Origin: Candidatus Planktophila lacus
Lineage (GTDB): Bacteria; Pseudomonadota; Gammaproteobacteria; Steroidobacterales; Steroidobacteraceae
Length of the DNA: 57,774 nucleotides
Direction: 5' to 3'
Assembly (NCBI GenBank): GCA_943331345.2
Contig: CALQLF020000008.1
Span: forward strand, 1-57,774
How positions within the stretch are numbered: position 1 is the first letter of the stretch; the number at the start of each line of letters is the position of its first letter. Both the position numbers and the translations under genes were made by a program. The notes beneath the pieces are model-generated. The model had not been told where the DNA came from and searched no databases. It saw nothing but the letters and a program-made list of their open reading frames with translations. Positions 32,186-40,210 of this stretch are shown in pieces.

Positions 32186-34969
32186 TTAGGGCTTGCCGCC
32201 AAACCGCTTCGAGATCTGCAGATAGAACGTCCGCCCCTGCGTATCGAACCAGTTGATGTCGTAGTACGGATAGGACGCGTAGGTCGCGTCCTTCACCGGG
32301 TCTTCATCGAGCAGGTTATCGACCACCAAGTTCACGTCGGTACCATCGGCGAACTGGTATTGCAGCGAGGCGTTATACAGATAGCTCGCCTTGATGTAGG
32401 CGTCTTCATCCCAGTTGGGCAGTTTGTCGAGGCGCTGTGCGTGCAGCGTGGCACCCCAGGGACCACGGGTCCAACCTAGCGAGGCGCTCGCCTTGCTACG
32501 CGGCATGTAGTAGCCGCTGTCCGCTGCCAGCTTGTTTTCCACCGGGTCGCCGGGGTACTGCGTTAGCGTCAGGTAGCGCAGGCGCGAATAGGTGCCACGC
32601 AAACTGAACTCGCCCACCGGTGTCGGCCAACGGGCATGCAGGCTGAAGTCGAGGCCAGCCGTATTTTCACCGGCCACGTTGATGGGATTGATGGACACGG
32701 CAGTCAACCCACCCGGATCGACCGCCGCTGTGAGTGGGTTACGCTGAACCCGTGCGATGGCGTCCACGCAAGTTGGTGAAGAAGCATTCACGGAAGCCCC
32801 ACTGTCGGTGACGCCAAGGCGGCAATCCGCCTCGTCACGCAACACCGAGTCGAGATTCATGTCCAACACCTCGTTGGACAAGCGAATACGGTAGTAGTCC
32901 ACCGAGAAATCGAGGCCCTGCAGGGGCGACCACACGACGCCGAACCCAACCGACGTGCTGGTCTCGGCCTGCAGTTTGCGGTTGCCCACACGCTGCTCGA
33001 CGATGCCGACATCCGACCAGGAGCAATCGCCAAGGTCGACACCCGCTTCTTCGGTACGGCAGCGGTAGTAGTCCGTCGCCGAGGGGTGCGTGTTGCCAGC
33101 GCCAGAGAACACGTAGTGCAGGTCTGGCGCGCGGAAGCCCGTGCCATAAGTGCCACGCACCAGCACTTGCTCGAGCGGCCGCCACTCAAGGCCAGCGTTC
33201 CAAGTGAACTTGCCGGCGGTGTTGCCGGCGAACTGGTAGCGGTCGTAACGCGCCGCCGTGCTGAGCCCGACACTGTCGAGCACCGGAATGCGGAGTTCCG
33301 CACCACCACCGAAATGGTTGCGAGAACCGGTGCCGTCCGAATCCACCAGGCCGTAGTACGTCGGCACCAGCGCCAACGGGTCCGGGTTGAGGGCGTAGCT
33401 CTGGCGGCCACCCTCCACAACTGCCGCGAACCCGACCTCGCCGGCCGGCAAGCGGAACAGCGCCGGCTGCGTGACCGAGAGCGACAAGGAGGTGGTCTTG
33501 GACTTCGGCGTGTACTCCGTGTTCTGCGCAATGCCCGCGTATTCGGTAGTGGTCAGCGGGCGATACAGCCGCGAAATGGGCGCATTGAAGATGGGGTAGC
33601 CAGAGTCGGGGTCGACACCCAGCTGCGGACCAAGATAGAGACGGTTCGCCGCCGCCGCCACGATGACCGGCCAGCGCACCTGTGAACGGTACTGGCTGTA
33701 ATTGAGCGCGGCCTCGTAACGCCAGCCACCCGCCCACTCGCCCGTGACGCCGGGCGTGAAGGTGAAAGCCGTCGAATGGTTACGAATGAAGCCACGGCCC
33801 AAACCACCGGACTCTTCCGGCGTGAATTGCCGATACCAAGAATCGAGAGCGCCGATGGCGCTGTTGTAGAAAACACCATCCTCCGAACCATTGGCATCCT
33901 GAAACTGCCAATTGAGTACGTCACGATAGATGCCGATGCGGCTGATTCCCAACTGCAAGTCCGCAAACAGTTCGGTGGTGTCGTTCAGCCGATAGTGGGC
34001 TGAGGTAAACGTGCTGAGCGACTTGCGCTCGCTGAGGATGGTGCCGTAGCCGATGGATTCGTTGCTGCCACAGTAACGCCCCGGGCCACCATCCACCGCC
34101 CAGCGCGGACGCGCCGCGTAATAGGTGGTGCCACCGTTCAGGTTGGCTAAGGGCGCACAAGTGGCCGCACCCGGGTCCACGTAGCCATCACCCACCGGGT
34201 CGTACTGGAGGAAGGTACGGCGCCCGACCACCGTAGCCGTAACGGGATTGTCCGCCGTGGAGTCCTGCAGCGGACGCGAATACGCCCACAGCGGCTTCTG
34301 GTCTTGCAACTCCGCACCGAACACCACGTCGAAGTCGCCACTGGCCCAGCCGCCAGCGAAGGAGAAACGGTTGGAAGTGCCGCCACCATGTTCCGTAGTA
34401 CCCACGCGATAGTCGACGGTGAAATCGGTAATCTTGCGGCGCAGATTGAAGTTGATGACACCGGCTACTGCGTCGGAACCATACACGGCCGAAGCACTAC
34501 CACTGAGCACTTCGACGCTTTCGACCATGCCGAGCGGAATGTTGGAGATATCGGTGAAATTGCTGCGCCCCTTGAAGGGCAGCGGGAAGTCGGCGATGCG
34601 TCGACCATTCACCAGCACCAGCGTGTGGTTGGAGCCGAGACCACGCAGGTCTACTTGCTGGGCGCCAGGCGTGAAGGACGAGCCTGAAAAAGATTGCTGG
34701 CTCTGCGTCTCGCCCGCGTTCTGCGCCAAGCCACGGAGTAGTTCAGGAACCGTGGTGTAGCCATCAGCGCGAATAGCTTCCGCCGTAATGACCGTCACGG
34801 GTGCGGGGCCTTCCGTCTGCGCACGGGGAATGCGAGACCCTATGACCAGCACTTCAGCGGCATCCGCGGGCGCGGCGGCTCCCGGAGCCTCCTGTGCGTG
34901 CACAGTGGCGCTAGCCGCCAGCGAAGCAAAGACAGCCGCGATAGCGCGACGCAAAGTCGGTTGTGTCAT
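32186..34969 (-). CDS. TonB-dependent outer-membrane receptor 2
   Basis: Outer-membrane active transporter, 927 residues. Signal peptide AIAAVFASLAASATVHAQ, TonB-box-like AAEVLVIGSRIPRAQ, plug domain with ITAEAIRADGYTTVPELLRGL, VDLRGLGSNHTLVLVNGRRI and VEVLSGSASAVYGSDAVAGVINF, and a large barrel ending in GRTFYLQISKRFGG. This plug type (RGLG ... LVLVNGRR) is common in receptors for peptides and carbohydrates in gammaproteobacteria. ATG 34969 has GGGGAT upstream. It is divergent from a secreted cyanophycinase-like peptidase (166 nt between starts), which suggests uptake of a peptide released by that enzyme; this is inference. Confidence 0.93.
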   Translation of the reverse strand: MTQPTLRRAIAAVFASLAASATVHAQEAPGAAAPADAAEVLVIGSRIPRAQTEGPAPVTVITAEAIRADGYTTVPELLRGLAQNAGETQSQQSFSGSSFTPGAQQVDLRGLGSNHTLVLVNGRRIADFPLPFKGRSNFTDISNIPLGMVESVEVLSGSASAVYGSDAVAGVINFNLRRKITDFTVDYRVGTTEHGGGTSNRFSFAGGWASGDFDVVFGAELQDQKPLWAYSRPLQDSTADNPVTATVVGRRTFLQYDPVGDGYVDPGAATCAPLANLNGGTTYYAARPRWAVDGGPGRYCGSNESIGYGTILSERKSLSTFTSAHYRLNDTTELFADLQLGISRIGIYRDVLNWQFQDANGSEDGVFYNSAIGALDSWYRQFTPEESGGLGRGFIRNHSTAFTFTPGVTGEWAGGWRYEAALNYSQYRSQVRWPVIVAAAANRLYLGPQLGVDPDSGYPIFNAPISRLYRPLTTTEYAGIAQNTEYTPKSKTTSLSLSVTQPALFRLPAGEVGFAAVVEGGRQSYALNPDPLALVPTYYGLVDSDGTGSRNHFGGGAELRIPVLDSVGLSTAARYDRYQFAGNTAGKFTWNAGLEWRPLEQVLVRGTYGTGFRAPDLHYVFSGAGNTHPSATDYYRCRTEEAGVDLGDCSWSDVGIVEQRVGNRKLQAETSTSVGFGVVWSPLQGLDFSVDYYRIRLSNEVLDMNLDSVLRDEADCRLGVTDSGASVNASSPTCVDAIARVQRNPLTAAVDPGGLTAVSINPINVAGENTAGLDFSLHARWPTPVGEFSLRGTYSRLRYLTLTQYPGDPVENKLAADSGYYMPRSKASASLGWTRGPWGATLHAQRLDKLPNWDEDAYIKASYLYNASLQYQFADGTDVNLVVDNLLDEDPVKDATYASYPYYDINWFDTQGRTFYLQISKRFGGKP

Positions 34970-35135
34970 GGTGGTATCCCCGGTTAAGTTGTGGCTGCCG
35001 CCACGCTGCAACACCCACTTCGGGAAAAAATAGCATATGCGCCGAGCCTTCCGCCAACCCGCCAAAATTCGCGATCGCAGCACTGCCGATGCCGGGCCCC
35101 ATCGGCACCGGACTGCGCCGGTTTCACTCGCCCGA

Positions 35136-36209
35136 ATGCGGTTGGTTTGGGCTCCACTCAGCGGGTTACTGCTCGCCGTGGTGCTGGCGTTATTCGCCGC
35201 CCGGGCCGTGGCCGATGCCAATGCCCAGCCCGATTCCAAGGAATACACCTACTACTCCATCGGCGACGCCCCCGCGGCCCATGCGGCAGGCACCCGTGCG
35301 GCGATGCTGCTACTCGGTGGCGGCGAATGGCCCATGCCGGCCATTCGCGACTTCATCAGCGCCGCGGGCAAAGGGCATATCGTCATCCTCCGTGCCTCCG
35401 GCGACGACGAGGCACAGCTCGATTTTTGGCGGAACGGCGGTGGGCCACGCGCCGTCTCCACGGTGGTTTTCCATAGCCGCCAGGCCGCTTTCGACCCGAA
35501 CGTCATCCGGCTGCTGCAGTCCGCCGATGGCATCTTCATTGCGGGCGGCGACCAGGCCAACTACATCCGCTACTGGGATGGCACCCCCGTGCAAACCGCC
35601 ATGAACGAACACGTCCGTGCGGGGCGACCCATCGCCGGCACCAGCGCAGGCCTCGCCATCCTCGGGCGCCACGCCTATGGCTGCCTAGACGGCGACAGCA
35701 TGGATTCCCCACGGGCTCTGGCCAACCCGTTACGCAGCGGACTGACGCTATGGACGGGCCTGCTAACCCTCCCCGGCCTCGAACACGTGCTGACCGACAG
35801 CCATTTCTCGGAACGGCACCGGCTAGGGCGTTTGGTATCGTTTCTCGCGCGGCTCGCCCACGATCAACCGGCAACGCAAAGCGCGGTTATCGGGCTCGGC
35901 ATCGACGAAGAAAGTGGCTTGTGGATCGAACCTACCGGCGAAGCGCGCGTCGTCTCCAGAAAACAGGGCGCCGTGTGGTGGGTGAAGGCCGGCAGCCCTG
36001 CGGCCAACCTAGAGCAAGGCAAACCACTCGCGCAGTCAGGTATCGAGGTGGTTCGTCTTGGCACCGACAGTGAAATTCAACTGACTGTGGGGCCCGTGGG
36101 TAGCGACGGACTGCCGACTGCGCGGTGGACTTGGCGCAAGGCCACTGGCCACTTCAGCGGCCGCGCCGAGGATGGCGTACTCGAACTAACACCGACGCCG
36201 GCGGGATAG
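35136..36209 (+). CDS. Secreted cyanophycinase-like peptidase (S51 family)
   Basis: Serine peptidase of the S51 family, 357 residues. Signal peptide LSGLLLAVVLALFAARAVADA; nucleophile Ser170 in IAGTSAGLAIL; the preceding IFIAGGDQANYIRYW and DSHFSERHRLGRL (catalytic His region) are typical of cyanophycinase, which cuts the beta-Asp-Arg polymer to dipeptides, more than of dipeptidase E. A C-terminal segment of about 90 residues after the catalytic core (from SGLWIEPTGEARVV) is predicted beta-rich. No internal cyanophycin synthetase gene is in the window, so use of external polymer is more likely. ATG 35136 gives a proper signal peptide, though the ribosome-binding site is weak. Confidence 0.85.
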   Translation: MRLVWAPLSGLLLAVVLALFAARAVADANAQPDSKEYTYYSIGDAPAAHAAGTRAAMLLLGGGEWPMPAIRDFISAAGKGHIVILRASGDDEAQLDFWRNGGGPRAVSTVVFHSRQAAFDPNVIRLLQSADGIFIAGGDQANYIRYWDGTPVQTAMNEHVRAGRPIAGTSAGLAILGRHAYGCLDGDSMDSPRALANPLRSGLTLWTGLLTLPGLEHVLTDSHFSERHRLGRLVSFLARLAHDQPATQSAVIGLGIDEESGLWIEPTGEARVVSRKQGAVWWVKAGSPAANLEQGKPLAQSGIEVVRLGTDSEIQLTVGPVGSDGLPTARWTWRKATGHFSGRAEDGVLELTPTPAG

Positions 36210-36229
36210 CGCTAACCGCGCAAGCGGTG

Positions 36230-36247
36230 CCGCGAATTCCTTCGCGG
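36230..36247. terminator. Hairpin between convergent genes
   Basis: CCGCGAA and TTCGCGG form a 7-bp stem with a TTCC loop in the 67-nt gap between the cyanophycinase-like gene and the glutathione S-transferase gene. No T-tract; weak evidence for termination. Confidence 0.4.
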
Positions 36248-36276
36248 AACAGCAAGACCCACCAGGCCCGCGCGAA

Positions 36277-36966
36277 TCAGCCCGGCAGCGCCCGGAAGTC
36301 CGCCACCACCTCGCCCGCCACGAGAATGTCCGCTTCGTGCGCGGCTTCGCGCCAAGGCTCGGCGAGCGCCCCGGCCTCCCACTCTTGCAACGCCGGGTGC
36401 GAGAGCATTCGCTCGACATACGCTGCTGCCACTGGCGACAGCGGCAGCCCATAGGAACGCATGCGGAACACCACGGGCGCGTAGAACGCATCGACGGCCG
36501 TAAAGGCAGCGCCGGCGAGAAACGGCCCACCGAACCGCTGCAGCCCTTCGCACCACAGCGCATCGATTCGCGCGACGTCGGCCAGCAAGCGCTCCGACAT
36601 GGTATGCATGCGAATGCGCTGACCCACCGTCATGGAACAATCGTTACGCAGCGTGGCAAAGCCAGAATGCATCTCCGCCGCAGCGCAGCGCGCCCAAGCG
36701 CGTGCTGCCGCGTCAGTGGGCCAGACACCTGCATGGCGTTCGGCCAGAAACTCGACAATCGCCAGCGAATCCCACACCACCAAGCCTTCCGCGTGGAGGC
36801 ACGGCACTTTTGCCGTCGGCGAGAACTGACTGAACACCGGGGCGTTAGGGCCGTCGGCAAACACCATGAGGCGTTCTTCGAAGGGAATGCCCAAGGCCTT
36901 GAGCACCGCCCAAGGGCGCAGCGACCACGAAGAGTAGTTTTTGTTCGCGATATAGAGTGCGAGCAT
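36277..36966 (-). CDS. Glutathione S-transferase family protein
   Basis: Cytosolic GST fold, 229 residues. Thioredoxin-like N-terminal domain with LYIANKNYSSWSLRPWAVLKALGIPFEE (the SSWSLRPW motif typical of a bacterial GST subgroup), AKVPCLHAEGLVVWDSLAIVEFLAE (glutathione-binding cis-Pro and DS region), and an all-helical C-terminal domain with FGGPFLAGAAFTAVDAFYAPV. Likely glutathione conjugation or peroxide defence; substrate unknown. ATG 36966 is preferred over an in-frame ATG 33 nt upstream because the domain starts at once. It lies just downstream of, and on the same strand as, the AgmX operon, but a strong terminator separates them. Confidence 0.9.
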   Translation of the reverse strand: MLALYIANKNYSSWSLRPWAVLKALGIPFEERLMVFADGPNAPVFSQFSPTAKVPCLHAEGLVVWDSLAIVEFLAERHAGVWPTDAAARAWARCAAAEMHSGFATLRNDCSMTVGQRIRMHTMSERLLADVARIDALWCEGLQRFGGPFLAGAAFTAVDAFYAPVVFRMRSYGLPLSPVAAAYVERMLSHPALQEWEAGALAEPWREAAHEADILVAGEVVADFRALPG

Positions 36967-37017
36967 GGCAAGCCCCGAAGCAAAGACGCCGGAGGCCATG
37001 CCTCCAGCGTGCGAACG

Positions 37018-37046
37018 AAAAAACTTCCCGGCATTAGGCCGGGAAG
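37018..37046 (-). terminator. Intrinsic terminator of the envelope operon, overlapping the agmX stop
   Basis: On the minus strand CTTCCCGGC-CTAAT-GCCGGGAAG gives a perfect 9-bp stem followed by TTTTTT. The TAA stop codon of the AgmX-like gene lies in the hairpin loop, so its last codons form the first arm. A second small stem (36991-37005, GGAGGC/GCCTCC) follows. Confidence 0.9.
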
Positions 37047-37978
37047 AATTCTATCGTCTTTCGCGCCACCAGCGTTTCCACGTCACGGGCTTCGAAGCGG
37101 AAGCCCTTGATACGAGCGATGATCCGCCGTTCGAGTTCGGCATCGCCGAGTTCGCTGGACAACACATGCGCTTCCGTCACCTCACCCGAAGGTGCGATGG
37201 TCAGCTGCACCACCAGCTTTCCTTGCAGCGCCGGGTTGTCGCGCAAGGCACGGTTGTACAAGGCATAGAGCGCGCTCTTGTTCCGGTCGAACATCAGTTC
37301 GACTTCTTCACGGCTGCGGGCCGCCTTGCCACTGTTGCCATCGCGTTGCACGGAAGCCTGTCGGCCGAACTTGTCGCCGAACGAAGGGCTGGCCTGCGTC
37401 GTACCCACGCCCTTCAAGGAGCCGGCTCCACCACCGAAACCGCGACTCGAAGGCGCCGTCGCGACTCCACCGCTGGCAGCACCCGCATTGGAAGTGAGGA
37501 TGGAACGTTCCGCCCGCGACGGGCCATCCGTCTTGGCTTCCAAGTTACGGATGTTGGTCGGGGTAGGCTCGAACGCATCGCGCAGGGCCTTCAGGTCATC
37601 CTTCAGCGCCAACACGCCCACGGACTCCGCCTTGCGGCGCGCCTCCTGCACACGGTCCACCGGCTTGGTGGTCTTGGTAGGGACCGCCTTGGGCTCGGGC
37701 TTTTTAATCTCGGGCTTCGGCGGCTTGGGCGGTTCCGGTGTCGGCTCCAACACCAACTGCACCACCTCTTCAGGCAGTTGCGCTGGCGTGGCACGTTCAC
37801 TCACCGGCAAGAACGGAATGACCAAAGCACCCACCAAAAACAGGAGCAGCAACACCGCTCCCACACGCCGCAGGCGCTTCTGCGCTTCGGTATCTGCCGT
37901 CCAAGGTAGGTCGTAACTCCGGTAGGCACCCGGCAGGCTAACGCCTTCCAGTGCCGCCGCGGCGGTAGCTAGGCTCAT
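37034..37978 (-). CDS. AgmX/PglI-domain TonB-like energy transducer
   Basis: Inner-membrane-anchored periplasmic protein, 314 residues. A short cytoplasmic part precedes one transmembrane segment (VGAVLLLLFLVGALVIPFLPV, about 40-60), then a Pro/Lys-rich stretch (PTPEPPKPPKPEIKKPEPK) that could span the periplasm, a Gly/Ser/Ala linker and a C-terminal AgmX/PglI domain (from REEVELMFDRNKSALYALYNRAL). The C-terminal domain has the TonB-like pattern KLVVQLTIAPSGEVTEAHV. In Myxococcus AgmX-type proteins work with AglR/AglS/AglT motors. Here it follows ExbB and two ExbDs in the same operon (ATGA overlap), so it is the probable force-transmitting partner. Confidence 0.87.
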   Translation of the reverse strand: MSLATAAAALEGVSLPGAYRSYDLPWTADTEAQKRLRRVGAVLLLLFLVGALVIPFLPVSERATPAQLPEEVVQLVLEPTPEPPKPPKPEIKKPEPKAVPTKTTKPVDRVQEARRKAESVGVLALKDDLKALRDAFEPTPTNIRNLEAKTDGPSRAERSILTSNAGAASGGVATAPSSRGFGGGAGSLKGVGTTQASPSFGDKFGRQASVQRDGNSGKAARSREEVELMFDRNKSALYALYNRALRDNPALQGKLVVQLTIAPSGEVTEAHVLSSELGDAELERRIIARIKGFRFEARDVETLVARKTIEFFPA

Positions 37979-38493
37979 GGTGCGGGCCCTCGCGCTGCGG
38001 TTTCCTTCTCGACCACGGCAAGGGAAAGCTTCCCGAAGTTGGCCGCCGTGCCCGCATTCATGATCTTGCGCAACACGCGGTAGGGCAGGCCCTTGTCCGC
38101 CATCACCGTAATTTCCGCTGCGGTGGTGGTTTCCTTACCGACGCGCGATTTCGCGGCCTCGTTGCGCAAGGCCTGCACCAACACCAGCGCCGTCGGCGCG
38201 GTCTCCGCATCGAGCGCCGCCACGGTCATCACCTTGACCCCGTTCACGAACAAATCGTCACGGGTCACCAGCATCGTGATGGTTTCCCGGGGCGCCTTCT
38301 CGGCCATGGACATGGGGATGGAGATGTTCTTGGTGTTCGGCAGAATCTCGTAGTCCGCGGTATGCACCAGCAGGTACACCACCATGATGGTCAGCATGTC
38401 GATCATGGGAATGAGCGCGGGCATGCCATGGCCGCCACCGCCCCTCCCGACTTTGCGCCCGCGCCCCCGGTGCTTGAAGCGTGAACGAATCAT
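37975..38493 (-). CDS. ExbD/TolR-family protein (second)
   Basis: Proton-channel partner of ExbB, 172 residues. One N-terminal transmembrane helix carries the conserved proton-binding Asp32 (LIPMIDMLTIMVVYLLVHTA), followed by a periplasmic domain. The cytoplasmic N-terminus is very basic (RSRFKHRGRGRKVGRGGGGHG). It overlaps both neighbours by 4 nt (ATGA). Different enough from the adjacent ExbD to suggest a heterodimer inside one ExbB pentamer, comparable with the AglS/AglT pair. Confidence 0.9.
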   Translation of the reverse strand: MIRSRFKHRGRGRKVGRGGGGHGMPALIPMIDMLTIMVVYLLVHTADYEILPNTKNISIPMSMAEKAPRETITMLVTRDDLFVNGVKVMTVAALDAETAPTALVLVQALRNEAAKSRVGKETTTAAEITVMADKGLPYRVLRKIMNAGTAANFGKLSLAVVEKETAARGPAP

Positions 38494-38999
38494 TTGGGCG
38501 CATCTCCAAGGGCCACCTGCGGGAACAGTTCCCCGCGAGCGGGCTGGCCGTCTTGCATACCTTCATAGGTACGCACGGCGTCCATCACTTGCACGATGGT
38601 GTCATACGGCACATCCGGCTCTGGCAAAACGGTCGCATCTTTCTTGTCCGGGAACCGCGCCTTCACGCGTGCCAGGTAATCGCCTAGCCCCTTCAGGTCG
38701 TAACCGGCAGCGCCCACCTTGAACGCCTGCAGCAGGCCGGTCTTGCGGTCGGCCACCTCCAGTACGTCCTTGCGGATGATGACTTCCAACTCCAGCTCCT
38801 TGATGGGCTCGAGCTCCTGCGGAACCTCCGCCGGCAAATTGAGCTCGAGGATGCGCGTCTTCGAGAACACTGCCGTGAAGATGAGGAAGAAAATGAGGAT
38901 GACCATCACGTCCAGCATCGGGACGATGTTGATGTCATTCCTGCCCTGGCGTTTGGCGCGCGAACGCGCCTGACGCCGGGCTATGCGGGAGCCACTCAT
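38490..38999 (-). CDS. ExbD/TolR-family protein (first)
   Basis: Proton-channel partner of ExbB, 169 residues. Basic N-terminus, then one transmembrane helix with Asp30 (NIVPMLDVMVILIFFLIFTA), and a periplasmic domain ending in a disordered-looking tail (GELFPQVALGDAPK). Coupled to ExbB and to the second ExbD by ATGA overlaps. Both ExbDs keep the essential Asp, so both should take part in proton flow. Confidence 0.9.
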   Translation of the reverse strand: MSGSRIARRQARSRAKRQGRNDINIVPMLDVMVILIFFLIFTAVFSKTRILELNLPAEVPQELEPIKELELEVIIRKDVLEVADRKTGLLQAFKVGAAGYDLKGLGDYLARVKARFPDKKDATVLPEPDVPYDTIVQVMDAVRTYEGMQDGQPARGELFPQVALGDAPK

Positions 39000-39673
39000 G
39001 CACGCCCACCGGTCGGGGCGCCGCCGGCCTGCTGCTGGGCCTGCTGGCTTTCGTACAGGGCGTTCATCACCTTCACGGTGGCCACTTCCAGGCTATCCGT
39101 CAGTTCGGTGGTCTTGGTCTCCAGATACATATGCGACAGCAGCAACGTAATGGCCACCACGAGGCCGAGCGCGGTGTTGTTCATTGCCACCGAGATGGAG
39201 GCCGCCAGCAGGCTGGCCTTTTCAGCCGGATTCGACTGCGCCACCGCTGCGAACGCGTTGATGAGGCCGATGACCGTACCGAGCAACCCCATGAGCATGC
39301 CGATGTTCGCCATGGTGGCTAGGTAGTGCGTCCGCTGCTCGAGACGCGGAATGATCTCAATGAGGCTTTCTTCCATGGCCTTCTCGACGTCATCGCGACG
39401 ACGCGAGCCGGGGATGCGGCTCAGGCCGTAACGCATGACCTGGGCCAGCGCGGTATCGGAAGCAGTCGCTGCGACAAGCGCTTCCTTGAAGCGGCCGCCC
39501 TCCAGCAGGGGCTGCAGTTCACTCCAGAAAGACTTGTTGCCGCCGCCCACCTTGGTCAGGTAGATGAAGCGTTCTACAGCAATGACCAGGCCAATGACCC
39601 AGACCAGAGCGATGGGGTACAGGAAGGCACCGCCCTGCTTGAAGAAGTTCACGATAATGTCGAGAGATTGCAT
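38996..39673 (-). CDS. MotA/TolQ/ExbB-family proton channel protein
   Basis: Inner-membrane channel subunit, 225 residues, three transmembrane helices: FLYPIALVWVIGLVIAVERFIYL, MANIGMLMGLLGTVIGLINAF (with the conserved Thr) and NNTALGLVVAITLLLSHMYL. A large cytoplasmic loop lies between helices 1 and 2. The C-terminus is Gln/Ala-rich and short. ATG 39673 follows GGAGCGG. It begins 57 nt after the small periplasmic protein gene and is coupled to the first ExbD by ATGA overlap. Confidence 0.92.
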   Translation of the reverse strand: MQSLDIIVNFFKQGGAFLYPIALVWVIGLVIAVERFIYLTKVGGGNKSFWSELQPLLEGGRFKEALVAATASDTALAQVMRYGLSRIPGSRRRDDVEKAMEESLIEIIPRLEQRTHYLATMANIGMLMGLLGTVIGLINAFAAVAQSNPAEKASLLAASISVAMNNTALGLVVAITLLLSHMYLETKTTELTDSLEVATVKVMNALYESQQAQQQAGGAPTGGRA

Positions 39674-39730
39674 CTTGGGGTCCGCTCCGTAGTGGGTGTT
39701 CCCGGCTTCACGCCAGAGACACCTGTTGAA

Positions 39731-40210
39731 TCAAGGGGAAGTAGGGTTGGAAACAGGGGCTGGCTTGGCAGGCGCTGGCGGCGCCTTGCCACGCAAGGCT
39801 TGGTCATACTGCAATTCGCGCCGAAATTCTTCACGGTCCAATGGCGCTAGCGCCTCGTCCAGCAAGCTGGCACCGGGTTTGCCGGGTTCACCCGGGCCCG
39901 ATTCCTTCCAAGGGACGATGACCATGACATTCGGCAACTCGCGGTTGCCGGTGATGGTGGTTTGGTCCAGTTCGACGTGGTCCGTGACTTTGCCGCGGGC
40001 AGCGCGTGGCTTGGCCGGTGCTGCGGGCGAGACTGTTGCGCCACTGACGGCCGCTGCCGGGACACTAACGGTCGGCGTGGTCATCACCGCTGGCGACTCC
40101 ACGGACGATTCAGTTGGCGACTCAGTTGGCGATTGCACCGGGGCGGGCGGCGCAGCGCTGGCCACCACCGCCCAACCGACCGTCAGCCACAGCAAGGAAG
40201 CAGGCTTCAT
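39731..40210 (-). CDS. Small secreted protein of the ExbB operon, unknown function
   Basis: 159 residues with a short signal peptide (SLLWLTVGWAVVASAAPPAP), a low-complexity Ser/Pro/Thr/Ala region, and a short conserved-looking core (about residues 73-105: KVTDHVELDQTTITGNRELP then VMVIVPWKES). A Pro/Ala-rich C-terminus follows. No known family is recognised. The ATG overlaps the stop of the large TPR gene, and the gene lies directly before exbB, so the product probably sits in the periplasm and helps the complex assemble. Real gene status is supported by frame continuity, the signal peptide and coupling on the upstream side. Confidence 0.7.
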   Translation of the reverse strand: MKPASLLWLTVGWAVVASAAPPAPVQSPTESPTESSVESPAVMTTPTVSVPAAAVSGATVSPAAPAKPRAARGKVTDHVELDQTTITGNRELPNVMVIVPWKESGPGEPGKPGASLLDEALAPLDREEFRRELQYDQALRGKAPPAPAKPAPVSNPTSP

